Shown: positions 14,859 to 23,660, counted from the first letter of the stretch. The stretch: 42,117 bases of DNA from an uncultured Paracoccaceae bacterium (GCA_947500825.1 CANMTR010000021.1:1-42117); one strand, 5' to 3'. Notes: generated by a model not told the origin, from the sequence alone. Translations and numbers: made by a program.

Positions 14859-15087
14859 TTGAGATGGCTGGAAGACGTACAGAGCTTCCTGAGAGGCCTT
14901 CTTTGCTTTGAGCCTTGTTACCCCCGTCCGTAACTGACGTTGGCGCTCTGTGGCTCTCTCCGGCGCTCTGAGCGCATCGCCCACCTCAACCTCTCGATGT
15001 CTTCTGATCGTGGCGCCTTCAGTGCCATAGTGGTTCTGAATGTCTTGACCACGTTGGAGGAACAGTGTGTGGTTTGGATGAAGAGAT

Positions 15088-15122
15088 TGGCAGGATATAT
15101 TCAAAAGTAGAACTTTTGAATA
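15088..15122 (-). other. oriT: Predicted oriT: T-DNA-border-like nic region plus inverted repeat
   Basis: TGGCAGGATATATT (15088-15101) is identical to the first 14 bases of the Ti right-border consensus. On the bottom strand this gives ATATATCCTG^CCA, matching the YATCCTG^Y nick of Ti/IncP relaxases. The predicted nick is on the minus strand between 15091 and 15090, with the 5' end leading leftwards through the array and virC1C2. An 11-bp perfect inverted repeat with a 3-nt loop (15098-15122) overlaps its right side. The relaxosome operon starts 32 bp away. Site and family agree, since the adjacent relaxase is VirD2-like. Confidence 0.8.
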
Positions 15123-15153
15123 GTAGCAGGCGAAGAGGGGTCGGAAGTCCATC

Positions 15154-15630
15154 GTGGCGAAGAGTTCGGATCAAGACCCAGCCTGGAAGGCGCGGCGCCT
15201 TGAGGGCGGGGATTGGGTCGAGGCCGGGGCAGATGCACCGGTCAGGCGCGCCGAGAAAACCGTTTCGGTGAAGATGACCGAGGCCGAACTCGCGGAGTTC
15301 GACGCGCAGATCGCCACCCTCGGCATCAAGCGAAACCGCGCGTTGCGGATTGCGGCACGCCGGATCGCCGGGTTCGTCGAAGTCGACCCGGTCGAACTCG
15401 ACACGCTGAAAGACGCCACGCGCCAGCTCGGCGGCATCGCGAAGAACGTGAACCAGATCGCGAAGGCCGCTAACCGGACGCGCGATCCCGACTACCGGGC
15501 CTTCATGGAGGAGCGTGCTGCGCTCGGTCGTGAACTGGTCCGGATCGAAAGCCGGCTTCAGACGATCCTCGATCTTGCGGCCCGGCGCTCCGACGGGCTG
15601 GCGCGGCTTTCGCGGGAGAGCGAAACGTGA
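15154..15630 (+). CDS. virD1: VirD1/MobC-like relaxosome accessory protein
   Basis: 158 aa, GTG start at the first codon downstream of the oriT hairpin with GGAAG upstream. Residues ~35-110 carry the family signature: KTVSVKMTEAELAEFDAQI (RHH strand and helix), then RALRIAARRIAGFVEVDP, then QLGGIAKNVNQIAKAANR. VirD1/MobC proteins bind oriT DNA, melt the nick region and allow the relaxase to cut. The stop overlaps the relaxase GTG as GTGA. Transcription would start within or next to the inverted repeat at 15098-15122, which suggests autoregulation, as is usual for relaxosome operons. Confidence 0.85.
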   Translation: MAKSSDQDPAWKARRLEGGDWVEAGADAPVRRAEKTVSVKMTEAELAEFDAQIATLGIKRNRALRIAARRIAGFVEVDPVELDTLKDATRQLGGIAKNVNQIAKAANRTRDPDYRAFMEERAALGRELVRIESRLQTILDLAARRSDGLARLSRESET

Positions 15631-17537
15631 GCGAAGTCGCGAGCCTTCTGGCGCGTGGCCGTAAGGCCGGTCCACAGGTCTCCGCACTGGATGCCGTCAT
15701 GGGCAAGGACTGGGGTATCCTCTCGGCGGGCCGAGCCCGAAAGGCGCAGGAAGCCCGACTGGGTCTAAGGATCGCGCATCGTCAGGATGTCGCACGGTAC
15801 AGCGGAAATGGCGGGGCACCGGGGCGAAAGCCGCAGGCGGTGGTGAAAATGATCCGGAACGGCGGAGCCTCCAACGTGAAGGGCTTGCGGGCTCAGATGT
15901 CGTACCTGTCCCGCCAGGGCCGGGAGCCGCTGGAACGGTCGGAGCGGTACATGGGGCTGGAGGTCGATGAAGATCAGGCCAGGACCATGGAGCGGTCCTG
16001 GCGGATGCCGAACGAAGGCGAGGGCAGGGCGGATCGCACCTCGCATTTCATCGTCAGCTTTCCCGAAGGCACGAACAAGCGTGACGCCCACCAGGCGGGC
16101 CGGGACTGGGCCGAGGAAATGTTCGGATCGGGCAAGTACGGCGGCGACACCTTCGACTACTACACGGGGTTCCACACCGACCAGGCCCACCCGCACATGC
16201 ACGTCGTCGTCTACCGGCGCGGTCTCGAGAACGGGGAATGGCTCAAGGTCTCGAAGCGCGGTGACATCAACTACGACCGGATGCGGGAAGAGCTTGTTCG
16301 CGTAGCGGCACGGTCGAGGATCGAGCTGGAGGCATCGACGCGCTATGCGCGCGGGCGTCACGATCGCCCTGTTCCGGATGCCGAGTACCGCAAGGCCGCC
16401 GCCGAGCACCGCGAACCGCGCGCGCCGGATCACACGCGGGAGACGGCGATCCGCGCCGCTGCAGCCATGATCCACTACTCGCGCGAGTTCGCCGCCAATG
16501 CCCGGAAAATCGAGCGCGAGGCCCCGGAGCAGGCGGCACTTCTGCGCAAGGCTGCGGAGGACATCAAGCATGGCCGGGAAGTGAAAGCGCGGAGCGATTC
16601 CGCGAGGACGTCGACACAGGAGAGAACGATGGCAAACCCGAGTATCGAAGAGAAGCGCGTCGCTGTTCGAGACAACTTCAATGAGTTGGATCGCAGCGCG
16701 ACCGAGGTCGACGATCGCGGCGCCCGGATGCGACTGCTGCGCCAGATCGACGGTATGAAAGCCGAGACGGCGCCGCTTCTGCGGGAGCCCGGGGAGCTGC
16801 GCGCCTTCACTGAGAAAGACGATAGCGGCCGGTACAGGGGCATCGACGGCTCCACGGAACAACGCGCTGCCGAGAAGGCCCGCGCCGACGACAAGGTGCG
16901 CGAGGTGGCCGGGAGATACGGGGTCGATCGCGAGGCCACGATAGAGCGGCATGCAGGATCGAGGCCTTCCAAGGGTCTTGCGCGTCAGTTCGCCGAAGCG
17001 GAAGGCGAAGAACGAAGCCGCCACCGCGCGGAACGCGGTGATGGTGTCGAGCCGCCCGAGCAACAGCGGACTGCGCTGACGCGGATGCACACCGAGATCG
17101 CGGCGATTTACCAGGAAAGCCGAGACCGACTGGACGGACGCACGGACGAGCGACGGGAACGATCGGAGGAGCCGCGATCTCGTACTGCCGAGACGCAGCG
17201 CCCGCCGCGTAGTGGAAGTGAGGCCGAAGAACTGCCTGCCAGCTTGCGGGAGCGTATGGAACGCGATGCTCAACGCGCTCGTGCTGCCGAGACGTCGCGC
17301 CCGGCGCGCGGTGAAAGTGAAGCTGAAGAACTGCCTGCTCGCGTGCGGGAGCGCATGGAGCGCGATGCCCAACGCGCCGAGATGGCGAGCCGGGTCTGGC
17401 AGAAGCGGGATGCAGAGCATCGCGCCGCGCAGGAGCGCGAGGACGCGGCCCACCGCAAGACCGAGGATCGGGACGTTCGCAAACGGGGGGGCGACGACCC
17501 GGAAGACGAAACCCGCAAGCGTGGACGCAAGAGGTAA
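15627..17537 (+). CDS. virD2: VirD2-like conjugative relaxase
   Basis: 636 aa, GTG start in a GTGA overlap. The relaxase domain spans about residues 70-260. Tyr-93 in QMSYLSRQGREPLERS aligns with the catalytic Tyr-29 of VirD2; TSHFIVSFPEGT (139-150) is motif II; HTDQAHPHMHVVV (183-195) is the three-His metal motif. LKVSKRGDINYDRMREEL continues the VirD2 match. It has an extra ~70-residue N-terminal extension compared with Agrobacterium VirD2. The rest is charged and helical, with a tandem ~32-aa repeat near residues 527-590 (GSEAEELPASLRERMERDAQ / ESEAEELPARVRERMERDAQ). The C-terminus ends in a basic tail (KRGGDDPEDETRKRGRKR), as expected of a type IV secretion signal and similar in layout to the bipartite VirD2 tail. 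Confidence 0.9.
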   Translation: MSEVASLLARGRKAGPQVSALDAVMGKDWGILSAGRARKAQEARLGLRIAHRQDVARYSGNGGAPGRKPQAVVKMIRNGGASNVKGLRAQMSYLSRQGREPLERSERYMGLEVDEDQARTMERSWRMPNEGEGRADRTSHFIVSFPEGTNKRDAHQAGRDWAEEMFGSGKYGGDTFDYYTGFHTDQAHPHMHVVVYRRGLENGEWLKVSKRGDINYDRMREELVRVAARSRIELEASTRYARGRHDRPVPDAEYRKAAAEHREPRAPDHTRETAIRAAAAMIHYSREFAANARKIEREAPEQAALLRKAAEDIKHGREVKARSDSARTSTQERTMANPSIEEKRVAVRDNFNELDRSATEVDDRGARMRLLRQIDGMKAETAPLLREPGELRAFTEKDDSGRYRGIDGSTEQRAAEKARADDKVREVAGRYGVDREATIERHAGSRPSKGLARQFAEAEGEERSRHRAERGDGVEPPEQQRTALTRMHTEIAAIYQESRDRLDGRTDERRERSEEPRSRTAETQRPPRSGSEAEELPASLRERMERDAQRARAAETSRPARGESEAEELPARVRERMERDAQRAEMASRVWQKRDAEHRAAQEREDAAHRKTEDRDVRKRGGDDPEDETRKRGRKR

Positions 17538-17546
17538 GGACGGGTC

Positions 17547-19742
17547 ATGGAGCAACTTCCCAAGGAACTCGCCAAGCTATCGGCGGCCGGCCTGGCGCTC
17601 GGTGCGCCCCTGTCCCTTCTTGCCGCCGGAGGGTACGCAACCTGGGCCACCGGCGGCGATATAGCGAATGTCGGATTCGGTACGATCTTCGACTACATGC
17701 CGCCAGCCTATCAGCTCGTCCCGTATTACGAGCCCTTCTTTACTTCGCTCAAGGTCGGCGCCGCCGCCATCCTTGCGACGACTGTTGCGGTACCGGCCGT
17801 CGCCTTCAGGCCAAAAAACGATTCCTACGGCAAAGCTCAATGGCAGTCGCGGTCCGACACCAAGAAAGCAGGCATGGCCGCTCGTTTGCGGGATCTGGAC
17901 GCGCCGATCTTCGCCAAGCTCGGCGGGCCCCGTGGCAACGGCCTCTACGTAACCGGACAAGGCGAACCCCAGCCGCACTCGCTTATTGTCGCGCCGACAC
18001 GCGGCGGCAAGGGCGCCGGGATCGTGGTACCGACGCTCCTGACCTATCTGGGCTCGATCGTCTGCGTCGATATCAAAGGCGAGAACTATCGGCATACGGC
18101 GCGAGTTCGTGCGGCCATGGGTAACGAGGTCTTCAAGATCGAGCCCTACAACGCCGAGGGCAAGACGCATTGCTTCAACCCCATGGAACCCGTTATCGCT
18201 GCACGCCCGCGTTTTCGCTGGGCCGCCGCGTCGGACCTGGCGGCTTGTATGCTCGCCAACAAGGGCGCGAATGGCGGCGGAAGCTCCGACTGGCTAGGCG
18301 GTTGCCGACTCCTCTTCGCCGCCGCCGCTCTTCTGGCCATTGAGCGCGACACGCCCACGATCTCGGCGATCTACGATATGTTCACCGAGCCTGACGATCT
18401 GCCGAAAGTCCTCCGCCGCCTCGGAAACGAGGCATTGAACCCGGAAGCCAAACGCGTCTTCAACCAGTTCTCGGGCTACGAGGACGAGCAGCTCTCCTCG
18501 TATTTCTCTATCATGAACGATGCCGGTCTCGGGCTCTGGAACGATCCGCTGGTCAGGGATGTCACGTCCAAGTCCGACTTCTCGATCACGGACCTTCGCA
18601 GCAATCCGGCCTCGATTTATCTCGTGATTTCGCAAGGCCAGCTGGCGAGGATGGCACCGCTGGTACGGGTGCTCTTCCAACAGATCATCAACCAGCTATC
18701 CCTGTCCGAGCCGGACATGGATGCCGGAGAAATCTACTCGGTCCTTTTCGTTCTCGACGAGTTCCGATCCCTGGGGCAAATGGACTCGCTTCTGGAAGCC
18801 ATCACCGCGGTCGGCGGCCACGGCGGCCGGCTCATGATCGTCATCCAGAACCTTGCGAACCTCTACGAAAATTACGGGCGCTTCGGAGCAGAGACCTTCA
18901 TCTCGAACTCGGATATCCAGGTCTATATGTCTCCCAACGACAAGGAGACGCCCGAATACCTCAGCTCGTCCATCGGGGATTACACGCGCTCCCAGAGGTC
19001 GAAATCGTGGAAAGGCGGGGACCTGTCGACCTCCTATCAGGAGCGTCAGGAAGGCGCCCGGCTCATTCGTCCCGAGGAAATCAAGAAGCTCGGCCGCGAG
19101 CAGGTCCTCATCCTCGTCAGGGGCATGTCCCCGATCAAGACGAACAGGGTGAGCTACTTCAAGGATCGCAACCTTGCCCCGATCTGGAAGAACCAGAGCG
19201 GCGAGTTTCCCGATCCACCGGTTCTTCCCGACGATTACGAGGAAGCGTATGCCGCCAACCTCGCCAAGCTGGTTCCGACCCCGCCGCATCTCGACGATCC
19301 CGCTACCGTGGATCGGAGCCACACTGTCGAAGACGCTCCCGCGTCCGACGGGCCCGACCGCACAACCGAAAAGCCACCTGAAGCAGAACCGGCCGTGGCA
19401 AGTCCGAATACCGACGCGGTTTCGGATTCCGGACACCCTGACGACAACATGGACGCCAAGACGGAGACACGGGTCGAAAACCGGCTGACCCGAATGCTGA
19501 CGATGCAAGAAGCGACATTGGAGGGTACAGGCACGTACCTCGCCGAGATGGCGCAGCGCAACAAGAGACGCTTGAAATCCGGGACCGGCGCTTCGTCCAA
19601 CCCAGATTCCGAGCCCGAAGACCCTGACGAAGACGATGCAGAAGACCTCGACGCCGGGACGTCAGCGGAGGATATCACAGCGCTTCTGAACTCGGCGCGC
19701 GATGCGAACGGCCCGCGCCTGAACTCTAAAGGGCCGGCATGA
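17547..19742 (+). CDS. virD4: VirD4/TraG-type coupling ATPase
   Basis: 731 aa; ATG with AAGGA upstream, 9 nt after the relaxase stop. Two N-terminal membrane segments (about residues 12-32 and 70-90). Walker A APTRGGKGAG near residue 150 and Walker B LFVLDEFRSLG near residue 400; the sequence between, with VDIKGENY and SSDWLGGCRLLF, is typical of the VirD4/TraG family. It links the relaxosome to the VirB channel in the inner membrane and drives DNA transfer. The C-terminal ~160 residues are acidic and low-complexity (EPEDPDEDDAEDLD), which is longer than in Agrobacterium VirD4. Its last 17 nt overlap the convergent end of virB11. Confidence 0.93.
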   Translation: MEQLPKELAKLSAAGLALGAPLSLLAAGGYATWATGGDIANVGFGTIFDYMPPAYQLVPYYEPFFTSLKVGAAAILATTVAVPAVAFRPKNDSYGKAQWQSRSDTKKAGMAARLRDLDAPIFAKLGGPRGNGLYVTGQGEPQPHSLIVAPTRGGKGAGIVVPTLLTYLGSIVCVDIKGENYRHTARVRAAMGNEVFKIEPYNAEGKTHCFNPMEPVIAARPRFRWAAASDLAACMLANKGANGGGSSDWLGGCRLLFAAAALLAIERDTPTISAIYDMFTEPDDLPKVLRRLGNEALNPEAKRVFNQFSGYEDEQLSSYFSIMNDAGLGLWNDPLVRDVTSKSDFSITDLRSNPASIYLVISQGQLARMAPLVRVLFQQIINQLSLSEPDMDAGEIYSVLFVLDEFRSLGQMDSLLEAITAVGGHGGRLMIVIQNLANLYENYGRFGAETFISNSDIQVYMSPNDKETPEYLSSSIGDYTRSQRSKSWKGGDLSTSYQERQEGARLIRPEEIKKLGREQVLILVRGMSPIKTNRVSYFKDRNLAPIWKNQSGEFPDPPVLPDDYEEAYAANLAKLVPTPPHLDDPATVDRSHTVEDAPASDGPDRTTEKPPEAEPAVASPNTDAVSDSGHPDDNMDAKTETRVENRLTRMLTMQEATLEGTGTYLAEMAQRNKRRLKSGTGASSNPDSEPEDPDEDDAEDLDAGTSAEDITALLNSARDANGPRLNSKGPA

Positions 19743-20703
19743 AGACTTGCAGGACGCCGCGACGGCCGTCGTGGCGTCCCATCTGGATCACCAGGTCAAT
19801 GGTCGAGCGCGCGTAGTCGATCACGTCCTCCCGGCCCAGGTTGAGCCCGGCGCGCAGCACCATCATCGCCATGCGCTCCAGTGCCAGGTGCGGAGAGTCC
19901 GCGTGGATGGTGCTGATGGAGCCCGGATGCCCGGTATTGATCGCCTCGAGGAAGTTGAACGCCTCGGCCCCGCGGATCTCGCCGAGGATCAGGCGATCGG
20001 GCCTCATCCTGAGCGCGCTTTCGAGCAGACGGGCAGGGGATCGTTGCGAGTCCGTCCGCCGGTCCGAGACCAGGCCGACCGTGTTCGGATGCGGCAGGTG
20101 CAGCTCGGGCGCGTCCTCGATCGTGACCATGCGCTCGCCGTGATCCGACAGCGACATGACGGCGCGCGCGTAGGTGGTCTTGCCGGACGACGTACCACCG
20201 GAGATGAGGATGTTGAGCCTCTGGTCCACGGCGAGGCGCAGGAGCGTCGCAAGGTCGCCCGCCTCGGCCAACTCGCGAAGGCGCGCCAGGCGTTCGCGCC
20301 GTTGCGCTTCCACGTCGACCTCGCCGCCCCTCAGAAAGCCCACCTCCTCGACCTCCAGGATACGCGAGACGTACTTGCGGATCGACACCGACACACCGGC
20401 CTCGATTGCCGGGGGGACGATCACCTGCACCCGCATGGACTGGCCGAAGACGTGGATACGGCCCGAGACGATAGGGCTCTTGGACCCGAGCTGGTTTCCC
20501 GTCTCGCCCGCCAGATGGCTACCCAGCCGCATGAGCCGGTCGGGCGGGATCGCCCCGTCCCACTTCTGCATGTGCCCTTCACCGGCATACTCGACCCAGA
20601 TGCTCCGGTCGGGATTGATGACGACCTCGTTCACCTCGTCGGAGACGAGAAGGGCGCGCAGGGGCGCAAGGCCCTGTTCTGCGTAGCTGGCGGGAGTGGT
20701 CAT
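19726..20703 (-). CDS. virB11: VirB11 transfer ATPase
   Basis: 325 aa. Walker A GGTSSGKT at 169-176, Asp box MVTIEDAPEL (192-201), Walker B RPDRLILGEIRG (234-245), His box TGHPGSISTIHA (257-268). A hexameric cytoplasmic ATPase that switches the VirB machine between pilus assembly and substrate transfer. Last gene of the long minus-strand virB operon, 43 nt after virB10, ending convergently with virD4. Confidence 0.93.
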   Translation of the reverse strand: MTTPASYAEQGLAPLRALLVSDEVNEVVINPDRSIWVEYAGEGHMQKWDGAIPPDRLMRLGSHLAGETGNQLGSKSPIVSGRIHVFGQSMRVQVIVPPAIEAGVSVSIRKYVSRILEVEEVGFLRGGEVDVEAQRRERLARLRELAEAGDLATLLRLAVDQRLNILISGGTSSGKTTYARAVMSLSDHGERMVTIEDAPELHLPHPNTVGLVSDRRTDSQRSPARLLESALRMRPDRLILGEIRGAEAFNFLEAINTGHPGSISTIHADSPHLALERMAMMVLRAGLNLGREDVIDYARSTIDLVIQMGRHDGRRGVLQVFMPAL

Positions 20704-20746
20704 CTATTCTCCTGGTCCGACAGGCTGGTACGGCCGGCGATAGGGG

Positions 20747-22069
20747 TCAGAGGACGAGGTCCCTGTTGACGAAGACGGTCATGTAGGTGCCCTGGTCGAT
20801 GTAGATCACGGGCCCGGCAGCCAGGTAGTCGCCGGCCACGCCACGCGTCGCGTTCGACAGGTCGTCGCCGACATCCCGTGCAGCATCGGACGTGGCGGCA
20901 CTGTCTTCCCGGTCGATGACGACTTCCGGTCCCGCACCGATCAGCGAGATCAGCGCGGCCGACCCGAACCGTTCGCGGAACCGCGAATCCACGTAACCCG
21001 CCTGGCCGGACCGGCCGAGCGCATCGGATCCATAGCCCCCCAGTTCGACGCTGACCCCGTCCGGCGTCACGGCCCGGTTCCAGGCGATCTGCACCCGGTC
21101 CTGCACTACCGAGACATCCGAGTTGTAGGAGCCTATGAGGCGCGAGCCCTTCGGGATCAGGACGTTTATCCCGTCGTAGCTCATCACGTCGTCTGTCACG
21201 ACGGCGCGGATGACGCCGGGAAGCTCGGTGCTGACCGCCGTCTCCAGCACGGCATTCAGGGTCGTGCCCTGCACGATCGTCCGGCCGGGATTGGCGATGC
21301 GCGTGGCCCGCACGGTCTCGTAACTGCGCGTGCTGGCGTCTTCCATGAACGCTTCGTTCGAGGACAGGGTACGACCTGCGCCACCCGCGCCACCCGCGCC
21401 ACCCGAGCCGCCCGCGCCGGCGGTCGAGCTTCCGCCGCTTCCGGACGCGCTGCCTGTCCGTTCGCCGGAAGAATCGAGAACGATGCCATCCGACATGATC
21501 TGCGCTTCCCTGATCGCGGCGCGGCGTTGACGCTCCTCTTCGAGACGCCGCCGCGCCTCCCTTTCGGCCTCGCTCGTGTCCTGCCCGGACGACACGTTCT
21601 GCGTTATCTCGGCAAGGCGGCGCTGGTAGTCGGCTTCCGCCTCGGCCCGCTCACGCTGGTATTGCGTCCGCATGTCGTCACGCTCCTGCCGAAGCGCCTC
21701 CAGGTCCGCTTCGAGATCGGCGATGCGCTGGTCGTCGACATCCTGATCGTCGTCTTCTGTCGTCTCTTGCTCGGTGTTTTCCGTTGTCTGTTGCGTCTCG
21801 GGCGATGCCTCGGCCGGGGTTGTCTCCGGAGGCCCATCATCCTGATTGGACGTCATCCGCGTATCGACGCCGGATGTATCTTCGCGGGTCTGCATCTCTT
21901 CCGTCTGGGACGTGTCCGGGCCGCTCGTATCCACCGCGTCCGGAACGAGGAGGAAATATCCCACCACAGCGACCATTCCCACGAAGGCCGTTCCAGCCAG
22001 CAGCTTGGCGCGTCCACCCGAACGGCTGGCGACTACCTCGTCCCGCTTGCTCTTGAACTCATCGCTCAT
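20747..22069 (-). CDS. virB10: VirB10/TrbI-type scaffold protein
   Basis: 440 aa. One membrane anchor at about residues 22-43 (AGTAFVGMVAVVGYFLLVP). Then a long acidic, Gln/Thr-rich stretch and a predicted coiled coil (about 100-185), then a Gly/Ser/Ala linker with repeated GGAGGA units (about 205-232). The C-terminal TrbI domain (about 250-440) contains GTTLNAVLETAVSTELPGVI and LIPKGSRLIGSYNSDV. It spans inner and outer membranes and senses ATP use by VirD4/VirB11. Its ATG forms an ATGA overlap with the original end of the virB9 frame. The linker is longer and more repetitive than usual. Confidence 0.92.
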   Translation of the reverse strand: MSDEFKSKRDEVVASRSGGRAKLLAGTAFVGMVAVVGYFLLVPDAVDTSGPDTSQTEEMQTREDTSGVDTRMTSNQDDGPPETTPAEASPETQQTTENTEQETTEDDDQDVDDQRIADLEADLEALRQERDDMRTQYQRERAEAEADYQRRLAEITQNVSSGQDTSEAEREARRRLEEERQRRAAIREAQIMSDGIVLDSSGERTGSASGSGGSSTAGAGGSGGAGGAGGAGRTLSSNEAFMEDASTRSYETVRATRIANPGRTIVQGTTLNAVLETAVSTELPGVIRAVVTDDVMSYDGINVLIPKGSRLIGSYNSDVSVVQDRVQIAWNRAVTPDGVSVELGGYGSDALGRSGQAGYVDSRFRERFGSAALISLIGAGPEVVIDREDSAATSDAARDVGDDLSNATRGVAGDYLAAGPVIYIDQGTYMTVFVNRDLVL

Positions 22070-22206
22070 TTCGACACCACGTCGCCACGGATATCGGGAT
22101 CGTAGCCGTAGCCCTGGCTGAGTTGCGGCGCCCTGCGCCCGCCCGGCACCGAGCGGATCACGTCGCCATGCGCCACGCAGAGCTCCTCGTCTCCGATCCG
22201 GATCGT
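22066..22206 (-). pseudogene. virB9: C-terminal part of virB9, cut off by an in-frame TGA
   Basis: The 46 codons after the TGA at 22207-22209 stay in the virB9 frame and read TIRIGDEELCVAHGD..., which resembles the normal VirB9 C-terminal strand. They end in a TGA that overlaps the virB10 ATG (ATGA), the junction type used throughout this operon. There is no RBS or start codon that would express it separately. Confidence 0.75.
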
Positions 22207-22869
22207 TCAGAGATCGGAGACGCGATCGACGATGGCCATGTTGTCCTGGTGGCGGACGTTGACGATGCTCTCGCGGCCGCCCGGCCCGACGGCGAAGATG
22301 GCGGGGCGGCGGGTATTCTCGGGGAAGACGAAGATCGTGCGCTTGCCATCGTCATAGACCTGGATCGGCTTGATCGACGTCGCGTCCCCGGCGGCGTAGT
22401 AGTCGAAATCCTTCGGACGTTCGGCGCGCTCGATGGCGGCGTTGCGCTGCCGTGCCTCGTCCTCGGGATAGGTGAAGCTGACGCGGTAGTTCAGGTTCGG
22501 CGACCCGACCTGTCCGGGGCGGGCACGCAGCTCGAACGTGTAGGGACGCTCGGTCGTGTAGACCGTCATGTTGGTGTAGGCGCCCTCGATCAACGGCTTG
22601 ACCGACAACACGTCGCCGCGGTCGAGCCGGACGATCTGCCAGCTCTCGCTGTCGCCCACCTGCACGGATTCGATGTTCTCGCCGGGATCGAACTCGATGG
22701 AGGTGATGAACCGCATGAAGGTGTCGAGCCGGTAGACCTCGTGTTCCTCGTAGACGAACGATCGAATGCGACTGTCCTCGGGGAAGGGGCGGGGCTGTGT
22801 CTCGGCCGCGGCGGTCCCGCTGAAGGCGATGCAGGCGACCGAGGCGAGAAGGGCAGACGTGTATTTCAT
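22207..22869 (-). CDS. virB9: VirB9 outer-membrane-complex protein, shortened by an in-frame stop
   Basis: 220 aa to the TGA, against 267 if the frame is read through. Signal peptide at residues 1-22 (ending GTAAA). The VirB9/CagX fold is recognisable: YRLDTFMRFITSIEFDPGE, VQVGDSESWQIVRLDRGDVL, YTNMTVYTTERPYTFEL, YRVSFTYP, and the C-terminal TIFVFPENTRRPAIFAVGPGGRESIVN. The stop falls between VSDL and TIRIGDEELC, removing the last strand region that normally contacts VirB7 and VirB10 in the outer-membrane core. It could be a real nonsense change (for example CGA to TGA), a sequencing error, or a readthrough site. It starts 3 nt after the virB8 stop. Confidence 0.8.
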   Translation of the reverse strand: MKYTSALLASVACIAFSGTAAAETQPRPFPEDSRIRSFVYEEHEVYRLDTFMRFITSIEFDPGENIESVQVGDSESWQIVRLDRGDVLSVKPLIEGAYTNMTVYTTERPYTFELRARPGQVGSPNLNYRVSFTYPEDEARQRNAAIERAERPKDFDYYAAGDATSIKPIQVYDDGKRTIFVFPENTRRPAIFAVGPGGRESIVNVRHQDNMAIVDRVSDL

Positions 22870-22872
22870 GGT

Positions 22873-23547
22873 TCAGCCTCTCGGGTCGAGGGTTTCGGCG
22901 TCGATCCGGTAGCCCGTGACCGTGAAGCCCAGCGGATTGCGCCATACCTGGTTGAGGGTCCGCTCGGTGCGCGGGTCGAAGCGGTAGCTGACGACGGCGA
23001 CGAAATCGCGCTCGATCGGGTCGGTGCCCGGTCGCTCCAGGCGGCGAACGAAGCGGACTTGCGCGGTATCGTCGTCGAGGATCGACACCGACCGGACGCG
23101 GACCGTGATGACGGTTTCGCTGCCGTAGATTGTCGGAGGGTAATCTTCCGACCCGCTCCGCCAGACACTACGGAGGGACGATTGGGCCTGTCCCACGGAC
23201 ATCGCGTCCACGAGCGGGATACGCTGCGGATTGTCGCTCGGGTCGTAGGTCTCGCGATTGGTCACGTAGCGAACCAGCTCGGCTTCCAGCACCGCGCGCT
23301 CGTCGGCGAGGCTCGTGGGCCGGACGGAGACCACCTGCTCGGATTCCCCGGTCGCGCGATCCACCATCACGACATAGGGGCGGACCTCCTTGAGCGGGAC
23401 GGTGAAGGCCAGGACCACCACCGAGACCATCCCGATGCCCATGCCCAGCGTTCCCACGATCCATCCCGCGTTCCGCTGTCGCCGGAGCGAGAAGAAGACC
23501 TCGTTCTCGAAGGCTTCGGCTGTCTGTTCGGACGTTTTCCTTGCCAT
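22873..23547 (-). CDS. virB8: VirB8 inner-membrane assembly protein
   Basis: 224 aa from the ATG at 23547, which has AAAGGAG upstream; a longer in-frame start at 23592 is less likely. Single membrane segment at about residues 28-50 (WIVGTLGMGIGMVSVVVLAF). The periplasmic domain follows with VPLKEVRPYVVMVDRATGE, VRYVTNRETYDPSD and NPLGFTVTGYRID near the end, all typical of VirB8. It nucleates the transfer channel in the inner membrane. The 113-bp gap to virB6 holds no gene apart from its own possible extension. Confidence 0.9.
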   Translation of the reverse strand: MARKTSEQTAEAFENEVFFSLRRQRNAGWIVGTLGMGIGMVSVVVLAFTVPLKEVRPYVVMVDRATGESEQVVSVRPTSLADERAVLEAELVRYVTNRETYDPSDNPQRIPLVDAMSVGQAQSSLRSVWRSGSEDYPPTIYGSETVITVRVRSVSILDDDTAQVRFVRRLERPGTDPIERDFVAVVSYRFDPRTERTLNQVWRNPLGFTVTGYRIDAETLDPRG

Positions 23548-23660
23548 ACCGGCAGACTCCTTTCGGGCCGCGCCCCGAGGGGTGCGGAACATGGGGGTGT
23601 CGTCTTGTGCGTGTCGTTACGTCGGCCGGTTCGTCAGCCGTCTGCTTTCGGAAAACTCGG

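Noticed and set aside
14829-15152. Minus-strand 107-codon open frame crossing the border-like site
   Set aside because: It runs from the relaxosome promoter through the predicted nic site into the first array units, with no RBS. A short gene starting further in cannot be fully excluded, but no good start codon is visible.
22207-22209. TGA as selenocysteine codon in virB9
   Set aside because: VirB9 has no redox role, no SECIS-like hairpin is evident right after the codon, and homologues are not selenoproteins; nonsense change or sequence error is more likely.
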